64,000 bases of DNA from Haloarcula amylovorans (GTDB lineage: Archaea > Halobacteriota > Halobacteria > Halobacteriales > Haloarculaceae), in assembly GCF_004681185.1 (NCBI RefSeq), contig NZ_SRIF01000002.1:1361456-1425455 (forward strand), in the 5' to 3' direction. The translations under genes were made by a program, and so were the position numbers. Below are positions 42,777-50,997 of the stretch, piece by piece. Each line of letters starts with the position of its first letter. Position 1 is the stretch's first letter. The notes beneath the pieces were generated by a model. It searched no databases. It worked only from the letters and a program-made list of their open reading frames with translations, and was not told where the DNA came from.

Positions 42777-43915
42777 CCGAACACATCGTCGTCGTCGGCG
42801 GCGGGACCGGCGGGACCGTACTCGTCAATAATCTCGCCGACCGACTCGCTCGGGAAATCGACGCCGGCGACGTCCGAGTCACGCTGGTCAACGACGGGCC
42901 GGACCATATCTACAAGCCGGTCTGGCTGTACGTCCCCTTCGACGAGAGCGAGCCCGAGGACGGTCGCCGACCGCTGTCGCAACTCGTCGACGACCGGATC
43001 GACCTCAGAATCGACCGCGTCGTGGACCTCGATACCGAGGCGCAGCGACTGCGCTACGAGAGCGGCGCGTCGGTCGGGTACGACCGCCTCGTCCTCGCGA
43101 CGGGGTCGACGCTCGCCCCGGACGAGATTCCCGGCCTCGAGACGGGGGGTCACGACTACTACTCTGAAGCAGGTGCGACCGCGCTCAGAGATGAACTCAT
43201 CTCGATGACCGAGGGCCACCTGGTGCTCAGCGTGATCGGCACGCCGCACATGTGCCCGGCAGCGCCGCTCGAATTCGTGTTCATGGCCGACGACTGGTTC
43301 AGAGAGCGGGGCCTGCGCGAAGGCATCGACATCACGTACACCTACCCTATCCAGCGCGTCCACGGGAACCCCCACATCGCGGAGTGGGCGCGTCCGCTGA
43401 TGGACGAACGGGACATCGACGTGGAGACGTTTTTCAACGCCGAAACGGTCGACCCGGAGGCGGGGACGCTCACCTCGATGGAGGGGGCGGAACTGGACTA
43501 CGACCTCCTCGTGTCGATCCCGCCCCATCGGGGTATCGACCTCGTGGAGGAGGCCGGCCTCGGCGACGACGGGTGGGTCGACGTCGACAAGCACACGCTG
43601 GAGGCGACGGCCGCGGAGAACGTCTACGCGCTCGGGGACACGGCGGCGACCGGTGTCCCGAACGCCGGGAGCGTCGCTCACTATCAGGCCGGCGTCGTGG
43701 CCCGTCGACTCGCCAGCGAGGTTCGCGGCCGACCCGCGACGGCAACCTACGACGGCAAGACCCTATGTTTCGTCGAGACCGGGATGGACGCGGCGTCGTT
43801 CGTCGAGTTCGACTACGAGAACCCGCCGTCGCCCGCGCCGCCGTCCCAGAAGCTCCACTGGTCGAAACTGGCCTACAACGAGTCTTACTGGCTCACCGCC
43901 AGGGGGTTACTCTGA
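42773..43915 (+). CDS. Sulfide:quinone oxidoreductase-like FAD protein
   Basis: The 380-residue flavoprotein has an N-terminal FAD loop VVVGGGTGGTVLVNNLA and a second dinucleotide motif ENVYALGDTAATGVPNAGS. Two Cys are placed as in SQR: one near residue 161 (PHMCPAAPLEF) and one near 332 (LCFVETG). This suggests oxidation of sulfide with transfer of electrons to quinone. The amphipathic C-terminus (KLAYNESYWLTARGLL) could bind the membrane. It overlaps tusA by 4 bp (ATGA) and is followed by DUF1641 after 3 bp. Confidence 0.88.
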   Translation: MTEHIVVVGGGTGGTVLVNNLADRLAREIDAGDVRVTLVNDGPDHIYKPVWLYVPFDESEPEDGRRPLSQLVDDRIDLRIDRVVDLDTEAQRLRYESGASVGYDRLVLATGSTLAPDEIPGLETGGHDYYSEAGATALRDELISMTEGHLVLSVIGTPHMCPAAPLEFVFMADDWFRERGLREGIDITYTYPIQRVHGNPHIAEWARPLMDERDIDVETFFNAETVDPEAGTLTSMEGAELDYDLLVSIPPHRGIDLVEEAGLGDDGWVDVDKHTLEATAAENVYALGDTAATGVPNAGSVAHYQAGVVARRLASEVRGRPATATYDGKTLCFVETGMDAASFVEFDYENPPSPAPPSQKLHWSKLAYNESYWLTARGLL

Positions 43916-43918
43916 GCT

Positions 43919-44539
43919 ATGTCCGAAGAGACCGCGGCGGAGCGGGACGCGCTCGAAGCGGCCATCGCGGAGAATCCCGAAGCCGTCGCGTCGTTCGTCC
44001 GCCGACTCGACGCCGTCAACGACTTGCTCGACGTTCTCGCACTCGGTGAGGGGGCGCTCACCGACGAGATGGTCGTCGAACTCGCGGACACCGGGTCGAC
44101 GCTCGCCGAGTCCGCTGACGGCCTCGCGACGGCAGAGACCGTGGCGCTCGCCGAGAGCGTCGGCGCGAACGGAACCGAATTAGCCGAGGCGATGGAGACG
44201 CTGGTCGAACTCCAGCGCAGCGGGACGCTCGAGGAACTGGCCGAACTCGCCGAGGTGGCGTCGCTGGCGACCGCCGCCCTCGACGACGAGATGGTCACCT
44301 CGCTCGCGTCCACGGGGGCGTCGCTCGGGGAAGTCGCAGACACAGCTGCCGACGGCGACACCCGTGCGGGACTGGAGACGCTGCTAGCGGGCGTTGGCGC
44401 TGCCGAACGGGGCAACCACGAACGGGTCGGCCCCGTCGGACTGCTCCGGAGTGTCCGCGACCCCGAGGTCCAGTACGGGCTCGGCTACCTGCTCGCGGTC
44501 GCGCGGGCCGTCGGCCGAGCGCAGTCGGAGACGCGCTAA
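43919..44539 (+). CDS. DUF1641-family protein
   Basis: The 206-residue, Ala/Glu-rich helical protein has the repetitive LADTGSTLAESADGLATAET, NGTELAEAMETL and the conserved GLLRSVRDPEVQYGLGYLL segment of DUF1641. Proteins of this family often lie next to SQR-like or formate-dehydrogenase genes, and the tight operon here supports partnership with the SQR-like enzyme. The function is unknown. Confidence 0.88.
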   Translation: MSEETAAERDALEAAIAENPEAVASFVRRLDAVNDLLDVLALGEGALTDEMVVELADTGSTLAESADGLATAETVALAESVGANGTELAEAMETLVELQRSGTLEELAELAEVASLATAALDDEMVTSLASTGASLGEVADTAADGDTRAGLETLLAGVGAAERGNHERVGPVGLLRSVRDPEVQYGLGYLLAVARAVGRAQSETR

Positions 44540-44628
44540 GCGATCACCCGGCGCGTCAGCATCTAGGTGATGTGTCGTACCGGGTCATCGCTGTCGGAAC
44601 GGTCCGTCGGCGCGTCGTCCAGGCGGTC

Positions 44629-45969
44629 TCAGTACTCGGGGAAGCCGCGTTCGCGCGGTTTTATGGTCGGGTTCGCGCCTTCGACGTCGGCGATATATTC
44701 GAGGAGTCGCTCTTTCAGCCGGTCGGAGACGTCACGGTAGTTCGGCCGGCCCGCGAGGTTGACCTGTTCCGCGGGGTCTTTGTGCAGGTCGAAGAGGTAG
44801 CGCTCCACGTAGGTGTCGCTGTCCGGTTGGCCGTTGCCGCCGCGCCAGCCGGTTTGTTTGGGCGCGGCGACGGCGTACTTCCAGCGATCGGTCCTGAGCG
44901 CCCGACCGACCTGTGACTCGCTGACCTGGATGAATGCGTCGCCGCCTTCGTCGACTTTCTCGCCGCGGGCGACCGGGAGGAGGCTGTCCCCGTGCATCTC
45001 CTCGGGGACGGGGAGACCGGCGGCGTCGAGTAGCGTCGGCGGAAAGTCGATGAGGCTCGTCACGCGACGTACGTCCCCCCCGTCCTCGAAGCCGGGGCCG
45101 GCGAGGATACCGGGGACGCGAACGGCCGATTCGTGGGGCGTCCGCTTGTACTCGCCGGGCCGGGTACGGAAGTGACAGCCGTGGTCTGACGTATAGGAGA
45201 CGACGGTGTTCTCGCGCAGCCCGTGGGTTTCGAGCGCGCCAAGTAAGTCGCCGATGGACTCGTCGAGGCGTTCGACCATCCCGTAGTAGTCCGGTAGCTC
45301 GCGGAACCAGTCGCCGGGGCGGTTTTCGAGGTCGGGCGGGACGTACGGGTCGGTCTCGTATCGCTCGGCGTAACCGTCGGGCGCGACGAACGTCCACATG
45401 TCGTTTTGGTGGTGTGGTTCCAGATAGGCGACGACGAGGAAGAACGGCTCCGAGAGGGAGTCGAGCGCCGTCGTGGCGAAGTCGGTGAACGCGTCCGTCC
45501 GGTATTTCTCGAAGGGGACGCGCTCGCCCGACTCGTCGTAGAGATGGCCTTCGTACGGTTTCGAGGTGAACTCCGGGACGTCCGCACCGCGCCAGAAGTC
45601 GTCGTAGCCGCCTCGGTTGGCCGTCGGTACCGGTTCGTCGAACGTCCCGCCGAGGTGCCACGACCCGACGAATCCTACGTCGTATCCTGCCTCGGCGAAG
45701 CGATGGGCCAGTGTCGTCCTGTCCTCGCCGAGTTCCAACCCTTCACGCCAGACACCAGTCTCCGTGGCGAACTGGCCGGTGTGAAAGGCGGCGCGGAACG
45801 GCCGGCAGACCGGTTGAGGCGAAATCGCCCGTTCGACGAGTGTCCCGCGTCGCGCGAGTCGGTCGAGGGTCGGCGTCAAGTCCATCGGCGAGTCGTACGC
45901 GCCGAGGGTGTCCCACCGCTGTTGGTCGGTGAGCACCGCGAGGACGTTGGGTGACGTCTCGGAAGTCAT
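44629..45969 (-). CDS. Sulfatase-family hydrolase with atypical active site
   Basis: The 446-residue alkaline-phosphatase-superfamily protein has the metal site TDQQRWDT (Asp14, Gln15), GSWHLGG and YTSDHGCHF. The site of the catalytic formylglycine is CRPFR (Cys55-Arg59) instead of the usual C-x-P-S-R. Cys, Pro and Arg are kept but Ser is Phe. The protein has no signal peptide, so it is cytoplasmic. It sits beside an IclR regulator on the same strand. Sulfate-ester or phosphonate monoester hydrolysis are both possible. Confidence 0.87.
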   Translation of the reverse strand: MTSETSPNVLAVLTDQQRWDTLGAYDSPMDLTPTLDRLARRGTLVERAISPQPVCRPFRAAFHTGQFATETGVWREGLELGEDRTTLAHRFAEAGYDVGFVGSWHLGGTFDEPVPTANRGGYDDFWRGADVPEFTSKPYEGHLYDESGERVPFEKYRTDAFTDFATTALDSLSEPFFLVVAYLEPHHQNDMWTFVAPDGYAERYETDPYVPPDLENRPGDWFRELPDYYGMVERLDESIGDLLGALETHGLRENTVVSYTSDHGCHFRTRPGEYKRTPHESAVRVPGILAGPGFEDGGDVRRVTSLIDFPPTLLDAAGLPVPEEMHGDSLLPVARGEKVDEGGDAFIQVSESQVGRALRTDRWKYAVAAPKQTGWRGGNGQPDSDTYVERYLFDLHKDPAEQVNLAGRPNYRDVSDRLKERLLEYIADVEGANPTIKPRERGFPEY

Positions 45970-46027
45970 GTGCAGCAGTTCATCGGTCTGTGAGTGATAT
46001 CGCGTCGCATCGTCGTCTTGCGGCCGG

Positions 46028-46810
46028 TTATTCGATTACCCGATTTCGTATCGAGGTCGCGGTGCTTCCGATGATGCTAGAGAAGTCGTAGGTGGGCGAC
46101 TTCTCGCGCATCCGGTCTGCCGGCCCGGAGACCGTCACCGCGGCGATGGCGACGTTGTTCGTATCCGTGATGGGTGCGGCGATGCAGTGGCGGTCGGCGT
46201 CGAACTCGCCGCGGTCCCGGGCGACCCGGTCGTCGTGGACCGTCTGGAGTTCCTCGAGTAGCGCGTCGCGGTCGGTGATGGTGTTCTCGGTGAACTCGGG
46301 CAGGCGCTCGTCGACGAGGCGGTTCCGTTCGTCCTCTGGAAGGTATGCGAGGATTGCCTTGCCGCCGGCGGTCGCGGTCAGCGGCACCCGCTCGCCTTCG
46401 TAGAGGTCGGTCGGCGGTTCGGCCTCGTTCGTCACCCGTCGGAGGTAGACACCGCGGCCGTGTTCGGGGACCATGACGCTCGCGACTTCCTCGGTGGCCT
46501 CCGCGAGCGTCTCGATGGGTTCGTAGGAGGCCTGATACAGGTCCATGCGCGCTCGGACGCTGGTCCCGAGCCCCAGAAAGCCGAGGCTCAGTCGGTACTT
46601 CCGGTTTTCACGGGTGACGTAGCCCAACTGACGAAGCGTACTCAAATGCTTGTGGACGGTGCTTTTGGCCATATCGAGGTTGGCGGCCAGTTCGCTCACG
46701 CCGGTCGGATCGCGCCCTTCCAGCGCCTCGACGACGCGGAAGCTAGTGACTGTCGTCTGTGCGATTTGCCCTTCCATCTCGTCGGCCGGAGGAACCGTCG
46801 GGCGGGCCAT
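46028..46810 (-). CDS. IclR-family transcription regulator
   Basis: The 260-residue regulator has an N-terminal winged HTH (about 18-75: VSELAANLDMAKSTVHKHLS then TLRQLGYV) and a ligand-binding IclR domain (90-258: PLTATAGGKAILAYLPEDER). ATG 46810 is chosen, since upstream codons are not conserved in style. It probably regulates the sulfatase gene 58 bp downstream. The ligand is unknown. Confidence 0.9.
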   Translation of the reverse strand: MARPTVPPADEMEGQIAQTTVTSFRVVEALEGRDPTGVSELAANLDMAKSTVHKHLSTLRQLGYVTRENRKYRLSLGFLGLGTSVRARMDLYQASYEPIETLAEATEEVASVMVPEHGRGVYLRRVTNEAEPPTDLYEGERVPLTATAGGKAILAYLPEDERNRLVDERLPEFTENTITDRDALLEELQTVHDDRVARDRGEFDADRHCIAAPITDTNNVAIAAVTVSGPADRMREKSPTYDFSSIIGSTATSIRNRVIE

Positions 46811-46883
46811 ATCCGTAGTGACTCCCTCTATCTGTATAAACGTATTCACGTATCGTGAATAGTCGTCGGCTGGAGTGTGGACA

Positions 46884-47411
46884 CTACCGCCGACGCCGAA
46901 TCGCGACGAGAGCACTGCCGAGGAGCAACGCGGTGAGGGTGGCAGCGAGCGGGCCCGCAGTCGACAGCGAACCGCCGCTGTCTGCGTTCTCAGTGGGTTT
47001 CTCGTCCGGTTCGGTAGTTTCCCTCGCTGTATCCGTGGTCGAGCCGACCGGTGAAGCGGCCGTTGCCATCGCTTTTGAGTTCGGTCTCGCTGTCACTGGT
47101 GGCGATTTGGACGCTTCCGTTGCTGTCTCTCGGGGTGTCTCAGTCGGCGTCGGCGTGGCGGGCTTCGGTTCCGTCGGTGTCGTCGGCGGTCCGTGTGGCT
47201 CTCGGCCGTGCGGATAGACGCCGGAACCTGTGGGTCCGGAGTCTGCGGGAACCGCGTCCGCGACACCGTAGCCGTCGCCGATGGATTCCGCCGTCCACCG
47301 GTGTCTCGCTTCGGCGGTGTCAGCGAAAAGTGCCGTCGAGAGTGAAAGGGTCACGAGCGCGAAACAGAGCGCAACGCCGAGGAAGCGTCGTCTCACCCGA
47401 CCGTCGTCCAT
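46884..47411 (-). CDS. Secreted Thr/Pro-rich protein with C-terminal anchor
   Basis: The 175-residue protein has an N-terminal signal peptide (FLGVALCFALVTLSLSTALF), a short middle domain, a long low-complexity Thr/Pro/Glu stalk (TPTEPKPATPTPTETPRETA) that could carry glycans, and a C-terminal helix ending RRRR. It lacks a PGF motif, so archaeosortase processing is not indicated. No known domain. Confidence 0.7.
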   Translation of the reverse strand: MDDGRVRRRFLGVALCFALVTLSLSTALFADTAEARHRWTAESIGDGYGVADAVPADSGPTGSGVYPHGREPHGPPTTPTEPKPATPTPTETPRETATEASKSPPVTARPNSKAMATAASPVGSTTDTARETTEPDEKPTENADSGGSLSTAGPLAATLTALLLGSALVAIRRRR

Positions 47412-47587
47412 ACCCGTCGAGCGAGGGCCACGCCTTTATTTATAGAGTCGATGCCAGTCTCGGTAGGCGCTTGCTTCCGTTCGCAGGGACCGCCTGTCAG
47501 TCCGGAACGCGAGTCGAAATCGAGACGGAACGCCACGCTGCGTTCGCGTATCGCACCCGTTATGCCGTTCGCGCGCGTGGAATCGAT

Positions 47588-48310
47588 GTGACTGATTGGC
47601 CTCCCGTGGAACCCGACGACGTGGCGGCAGTCGCCGACCGACGTGACGAGATCGCCGCCGCCGTGCGCGACCACGCCGGCCGCATCGCCTACGAACTGGC
47701 CCGGTTGAAGGGCGGCGACTACGGACTGGCGACCGTCGAGACCGACCGCGGCGAGTGGACCGTCAAGTACGAGGGTGGTGACCTCTCGTACCTCCGGTTC
47801 GATCCGGGTCGCGGCAGCGAGGTGTACGTCGTCTCGACGAAGCAACCGCCCGAACCCGAACCGCTCGCAGACGCGCTGACCGACTACAACGCCTTCGTCG
47901 CCGGGTTCAACGACTATGTCGCCTCCCACGAGGGCGTCTTGGACGACGTCTCGACGGAGTTTCCGGAAGTGACGACCACCGACGGCGTCGTCGGCGAACG
48001 GGACCGCGTGCTGGGCCGTATCCGTGAGGTTTGTGACCGCATCGCTCGCGAACTCCAGCGCTACGAAGGCAGCGACTACGGAACGTTTACAGAACGCGTC
48101 GCGGGGACGCGCTGGGAACTGAAATGGGACAGCGACGGGGCGTCGTACCTCCGGGTCGGCGGATCGGGCGGACTGTACCTCCTCTCGCAGTACGAACCGC
48201 CGTCGGCCGCCGACATCCGGGAGTACGCCCCACAGTTCCGCGAGTTCGTCCGCGCGTACAACGATCACGTCGAGGAGTTAGAGGCCGACCTCGGCACCGT
48301 GGAGTTGTGA
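47588..48310 (+). CDS. Protein of two tandem copies of an unrecognised ~100-residue domain
   Basis: The 240-residue protein from GTG 47588 (VTDWPPVEPD) is an internal duplication. Repeat 1 is about residues 17-120 and repeat 2 about 136-234. Matching blocks are RIAYELARLKGGDYG / RIARELQRYEGSDYG, WTVKYEGGDLSYLRF / WELKWDSDGASYLRV, EVYVVSTKQPPEP / GLYLLSQYEPPSA and YNAFVAGFNDYV / FREFVRAYNDHV. Each repeat seems to be helix, beta meander, helix. There are no catalytic motifs, Cys pairs or membrane segments. The frame is open upstream to 47051 only as shadow sequence. Function unknown. Confidence 0.8.
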   Translation: MTDWPPVEPDDVAAVADRRDEIAAAVRDHAGRIAYELARLKGGDYGLATVETDRGEWTVKYEGGDLSYLRFDPGRGSEVYVVSTKQPPEPEPLADALTDYNAFVAGFNDYVASHEGVLDDVSTEFPEVTTTDGVVGERDRVLGRIREVCDRIARELQRYEGSDYGTFTERVAGTRWELKWDSDGASYLRVGGSGGLYLLSQYEPPSAADIREYAPQFREFVRAYNDHVEELEADLGTVEL

Positions 48311-48391
48311 GTCGGTCGCGATGTGGGCTCGTGAAAACGAAAACTACCGTCGTGTCGGCAGACCTTTAGGCCGCCGCCACTCCCACTAACC

Positions 48392-48991
48392 GTGGATTCT
48401 CACGATATCCGAGACGAGTGGGCCGAGCGCTCCGGCGAGTACTCACCGACGTACTACGCCCACTACGGCCCGGACGAAACGAGCGAACTGCTGCGGTCCC
48501 GCCTCGAAGAGTACGTCGGGAGCGACGCGAGCGTTCTAGAGGTCGGCTGCAATGTCGGGCGGCACCTCGCCAAGCTGGCCGACGGCGGTTTTTCGGACCT
48601 GACTGGCGTCGACGTTAACGCGGACGCGCTGGACACCCTCGCCGAGACGTATCCCGAACTGGCGGCGACGGGCACCTTTCACGCGGCCGCTATCGAGGAG
48701 TACGTCGAAACGGTCGAAGACGGATCGTTCGACGCCGTCTTCTCCGTCGAGACGCTCCAACATATCCATCCCGACGCCGAGTGGGTGTTCGACGACCTCG
48801 CTCGGATCACCGACGACCTGCTGCTAACGGTCGAGAACGAGAGCGGCGAGGACGGTGAAGTCAACTACGTCGACGAGGACATTCCACTGTACTATCGGGA
48901 CTGGAATCGCGTGTTCACCGAGCGCGGCTTCGTCGAGGTCGAGTCGTCCGTCCAGAAGCGCGACACGGTCAGAGTGTTTCGTCGAGAGTAA
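48392..48991 (+). CDS. Class I SAM-dependent methyltransferase
   Basis: A 199-residue methyltransferase with SAM loop VLEVGCNVGRHLAKLAD, acidic residue DVNAD, and the post-4 motif FSVETLQHIHPDAEWVF. The substrate is unknown. It starts at GTG 48392 and lies just before the replication origin. Confidence 0.85.
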   Translation: MDSHDIRDEWAERSGEYSPTYYAHYGPDETSELLRSRLEEYVGSDASVLEVGCNVGRHLAKLADGGFSDLTGVDVNADALDTLAETYPELAATGTFHAAAIEEYVETVEDGSFDAVFSVETLQHIHPDAEWVFDDLARITDDLLLTVENESGEDGEVNYVDEDIPLYYRDWNRVFTERGFVEVESSVQKRDTVRVFRRE

Positions 48992-49081
48992 CTGTCGAGC
49001 GTCGGTATCAGAGTCGCCGTCGCCGAGTCTTCGGGCCGTAACTATCAGATAGCTGCTGCCGGTGTTTCGCTAGTTCTTCGT

Positions 49082-49110
49082 CTCCCACCCCACCGTGTCG
49101 AATGTTCTCG
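49082..49110 (+). repeat. ORB-like element 1
   Basis: Contains CACCCCACCGTGTCGAATGTT, one base from the consensus of this cluster, followed by CTCG. Confidence 0.8.
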
Positions 49111-49170
49111 CAGATGGTGGGTGGCCCGTTCGTGGCGGCGGTAAGTGACAGGATGAGTCGTTCGGTGATT

Positions 49171-49199
49171 CCCTCACCCCACCGTGTCGAGTGTTCCTG
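49171..49199 (+). repeat. ORB-like element 2
   Basis: Contains ACCCCACCGTGTCGAGTGTT in the same orientation as element 1, about 90 bp later. Confidence 0.82.
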
Positions 49200-49332
49200 T
49201 CCCGACACGACCGTACTGCTGCTCATCCCTGTGGGGTGTTAGCGTGGCGAACGAAGCTATCATATTCTCGCCATTCTTGGTTTAAGTCGCTCTCACCGCC
49301 TGCTCTCAGTGCTAATTGGCTCGTTTTCGGTC

Positions 49333-49362
49333 CCTCCCACCCCACCGCGTCGAGTGTTCTCG
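49333..49362 (+). repeat. ORB-like element 3
   Basis: Contains ACCCCACCGCGTCGAGTGTT followed by CTCGG; one mismatch (C for T) to element 2. Confidence 0.8.
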
Positions 49363-49380
49363 GCTTCTCGAACCACGGAC

Positions 49381-49408
49381 GAAAACACTCGACACGAAGG
49401 GGTGTGAT
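49381..49408 (-). repeat. ORB-like element 4 (inverted, degenerate)
   Basis: AACACTCGACACGAAGGGGTG is the inverted core with one altered position. It faces element 3 across about 20 bp. Confidence 0.7.
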
Positions 49409-49440
49409 ATGGACGCGAGGCGAAGTTTTTCTCTAGTGGG

Positions 49441-49469
49441 AAGAACACTTGACGCATCCGACACGGTGG
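49441..49469 (-). repeat. ORB-like element 5 (inverted, split)
   Basis: GAACACTTGAC and GACACGGTGG are the two halves of the inverted core, separated by an extra few bases. It overlaps the presumed orc promoter. Confidence 0.45.
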
Positions 49470-49475
49470 TTTTAT

Positions 49476-49500
49476 GAACCACTTGTTCATAGAGTGGTTC
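49476..49500. promoter_or_regulatory. Nested inverted repeat immediately before orc start codon
   Basis: GAACCACT (49476-49483) and AGTGGTTC (49493-49500) are perfect 8-bp arms. Inside them TGAAC/GTTCA (49475-49479 and 49485-49489) form a second, alternative repeat. The outer arm ends one base before the ATG at 49502. It could be an operator or, in RNA, mask the start. Confidence 0.6.
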
Positions 49501-49501
49501 G

Positions 49502-50710
49502 ATGACGCGGTTCACCAGGGACACGGAGATCTTCCGGGACGAGGATATGCTCCGTGAGGACTACCAACCGGACTCCATCGCCGCCCGAGACGAGGAACTG
49601 GAGGCCTACGAGAACGCGCTCCAGCCCGTCATCAACGGCGCGCAGCCCCGGAACATCTTCCTCTACGGGAAGGCCGGCGTCGGGAAGACGGCGGTCACCC
49701 GCTTTCTCCTTTCGCATCTGCGACAGGATGTCGAGGCGTACGACGACGTCGACCTCTCTGTCTACTGGCTGAACTGCACGAACTTCTCTTCCTCGTATCA
49801 GGTCGCCGCGAACCTCGTCAACCTCCTTCGTCCGGCGAACCAGCAGATCAGCACGACCGGCTATCCACAGCAGACCGTCTTCGACATGCTGTACTCCGAA
49901 CTGGAGTCCATCGGCGGGACGGTGCTGCTGGTCTTAGACGAGATCGACCACATCGGACAGGACGACGACATCCTCTACGAGCTCCCCCGCGCGCGCTCGA
50001 ACGGGTACCTCGACAGCGTCAAACCGGGCGTCGTCGGCATCAGCAACGACTTCGGCTTCCGTGAGACGCTCTCGCCGAAGGTCAAGGACACCCTCTGTGA
50101 AGAGGAGATACACTTCCCGCCGTATCAAGCTCCCGAACTGGAGTCAATTCTGAAACAGCGTGTCGACGGCGCACTGCAAGAGGACGCGCTCTCGGCTGGC
50201 GTCTTACAGCTGTGTGCCGCCATCGCGGCACAAGATACCGGTAGCGCGCGGCAGGCGCTCGATTTGCTCTACAAGGCGGGCGACATCGCCCGAACGGAGG
50301 GCGATCCACCGATCGTCGAGGACCACGTCCGGGCGGCGTCGCAGGCGCTCGAACGCGGACAGATTCGCCACGGGATGCGCGAGCTGACCCACCACGGTCA
50401 CCTGACGCTTATCGCCACGCTCTCGTTAGCACTCGAAGACGAGATGCCGGCCCGCGTCCGCGAGATCTACCCCGAGTATCGAACCGTAGCGGACCATTCG
50501 GGGACGGACCCACTCGTCCGTCGACGGATGCACGACCACCTCGCCGACCTATCGATGGTCGGAATCCTCCAGCGAACCGTCAGAAACGAGGGACGGGCGG
50601 GCGGTCAGTACCACGAGTACGAATTCGATGTCCCGCTTGATCTCGTCCGCGACGTGGTCCGCGAACTCGAAGACATCGTTCCGCCGGACCGAGTGGCACG
50701 GCGCATCTAA
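49502..50710 (+). CDS. orc1/cdc6: Orc1/Cdc6 origin-binding replication initiator
   Basis: The 402-residue AAA+ initiator binds ORB elements and loads the MCM helicase. Walker A is GKAGVGKTA (near residue 57), Walker B is [11 protein letters not shown] (near 140), sensor 1 is GISNDFGF and sensor 2 is [12 protein letters not shown]-terminal winged helix for DNA binding follows (residues about 300-400). The N-terminus [20 protein letters not shown] is typical of haloarchaeal Orc proteins. The repeats on both sides make this an origin-linked copy. Confidence 0.95.
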   Translation: MTRFTRDTEIFRDEDMLREDYQPDSIAARDEELEAYENALQPVINGAQPRNIFLYGKAGVGKTAVTRFLLSHLRQDVEAYDDVDLSVYWLNCTNFSSSYQVAANLVNLLRPANQQISTTGYPQQTVFDMLYSELESIGGTVLLVLDEIDHIGQDDDILYELPRARSNGYLDSVKPGVVGISNDFGFRETLSPKVKDTLCEEEIHFPPYQAPELESILKQRVDGALQEDALSAGVLQLCAAIAAQDTGSARQALDLLYKAGDIARTEGDPPIVEDHVRAASQALERGQIRHGMRELTHHGHLTLIATLSLALEDEMPARVREIYPEYRTVADHSGTDPLVRRRMHDHLADLSMVGILQRTVRNEGRAGGQYHEYEFDVPLDLVRDVVRELEDIVPPDRVARRI

Positions 50711-50787
50711 TCGGATTCGGTGACACGACGCATCTGACCGAACTCGAATTTCGACCAGCCGCTGGATACCCCCGCCCCCCCTGTAGC

Positions 50788-50816
50788 GAGAACACTCGAC
50801 ACGGTGGGGTGGGGGT
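50788..50816 (-). repeat. ORB-like element 6 (inverted, downstream of orc)
   Basis: AACACTCGACACGGTGGGGTG is an exact inverted match to element 2's core, 80 bp after the orc stop. Confidence 0.82.
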
Positions 50817-50875
50817 GCCCGCTCCCGTCCAGTATCTCGTTTCCAGCCGTCGTTTCACCCCCCACCACCGCCGCG

Positions 50876-50906
50876 TGGAAACACTCGACACGGTGGGGTG
50901 GGTGTG
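50876..50906 (-). repeat. ORB-like element 7 (inverted)
   Basis: AACACTCGACACGGTGGGGTG again, about 90 bp from element 6 in the same orientation. The spacing equals that of elements 1 and 2 on the other side. Confidence 0.82.
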
Positions 50907-50997
50907 TCCGTTCACCACCCCCCGACCGTCGCGACTGGTGTGTTCGCATCGTCACGACCCAAAGCTATCAGTGGCGAACGTGTATCGACAGATACGG

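Larger units (their letters stand above)
49082..50906. other. Chromosomal replication origin region with orc1/cdc6
   Basis: The orc1/cdc6 gene (49502-50710) is flanked by ORB-like repeats sharing CCCCACCGTGTCGAGTGTT. Three lie upstream in one orientation (49082, 49171, 49333), one or two degenerate inverted ones lie between these and the gene (49381, 49441), and two inverted ones follow the gene (50788, 50876). The moderately AT-rich 49255-49320 stretch may be the unwinding element. Archaeal origins typically look like this. Confidence 0.85.

Noticed and set aside
47051..47587. N-terminal extension of the two-copy domain protein
   Set aside because: Sequence is antisense to the secreted protein gene and Arg/Ser-rich; the duplicated domains begin only after 47588.
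49082..49470. CRISPR-like array from repeated segments
   Set aside because: Repeats are irregularly spaced, occur in both orientations and match ORB-type sequences; spacers are not of uniform length.
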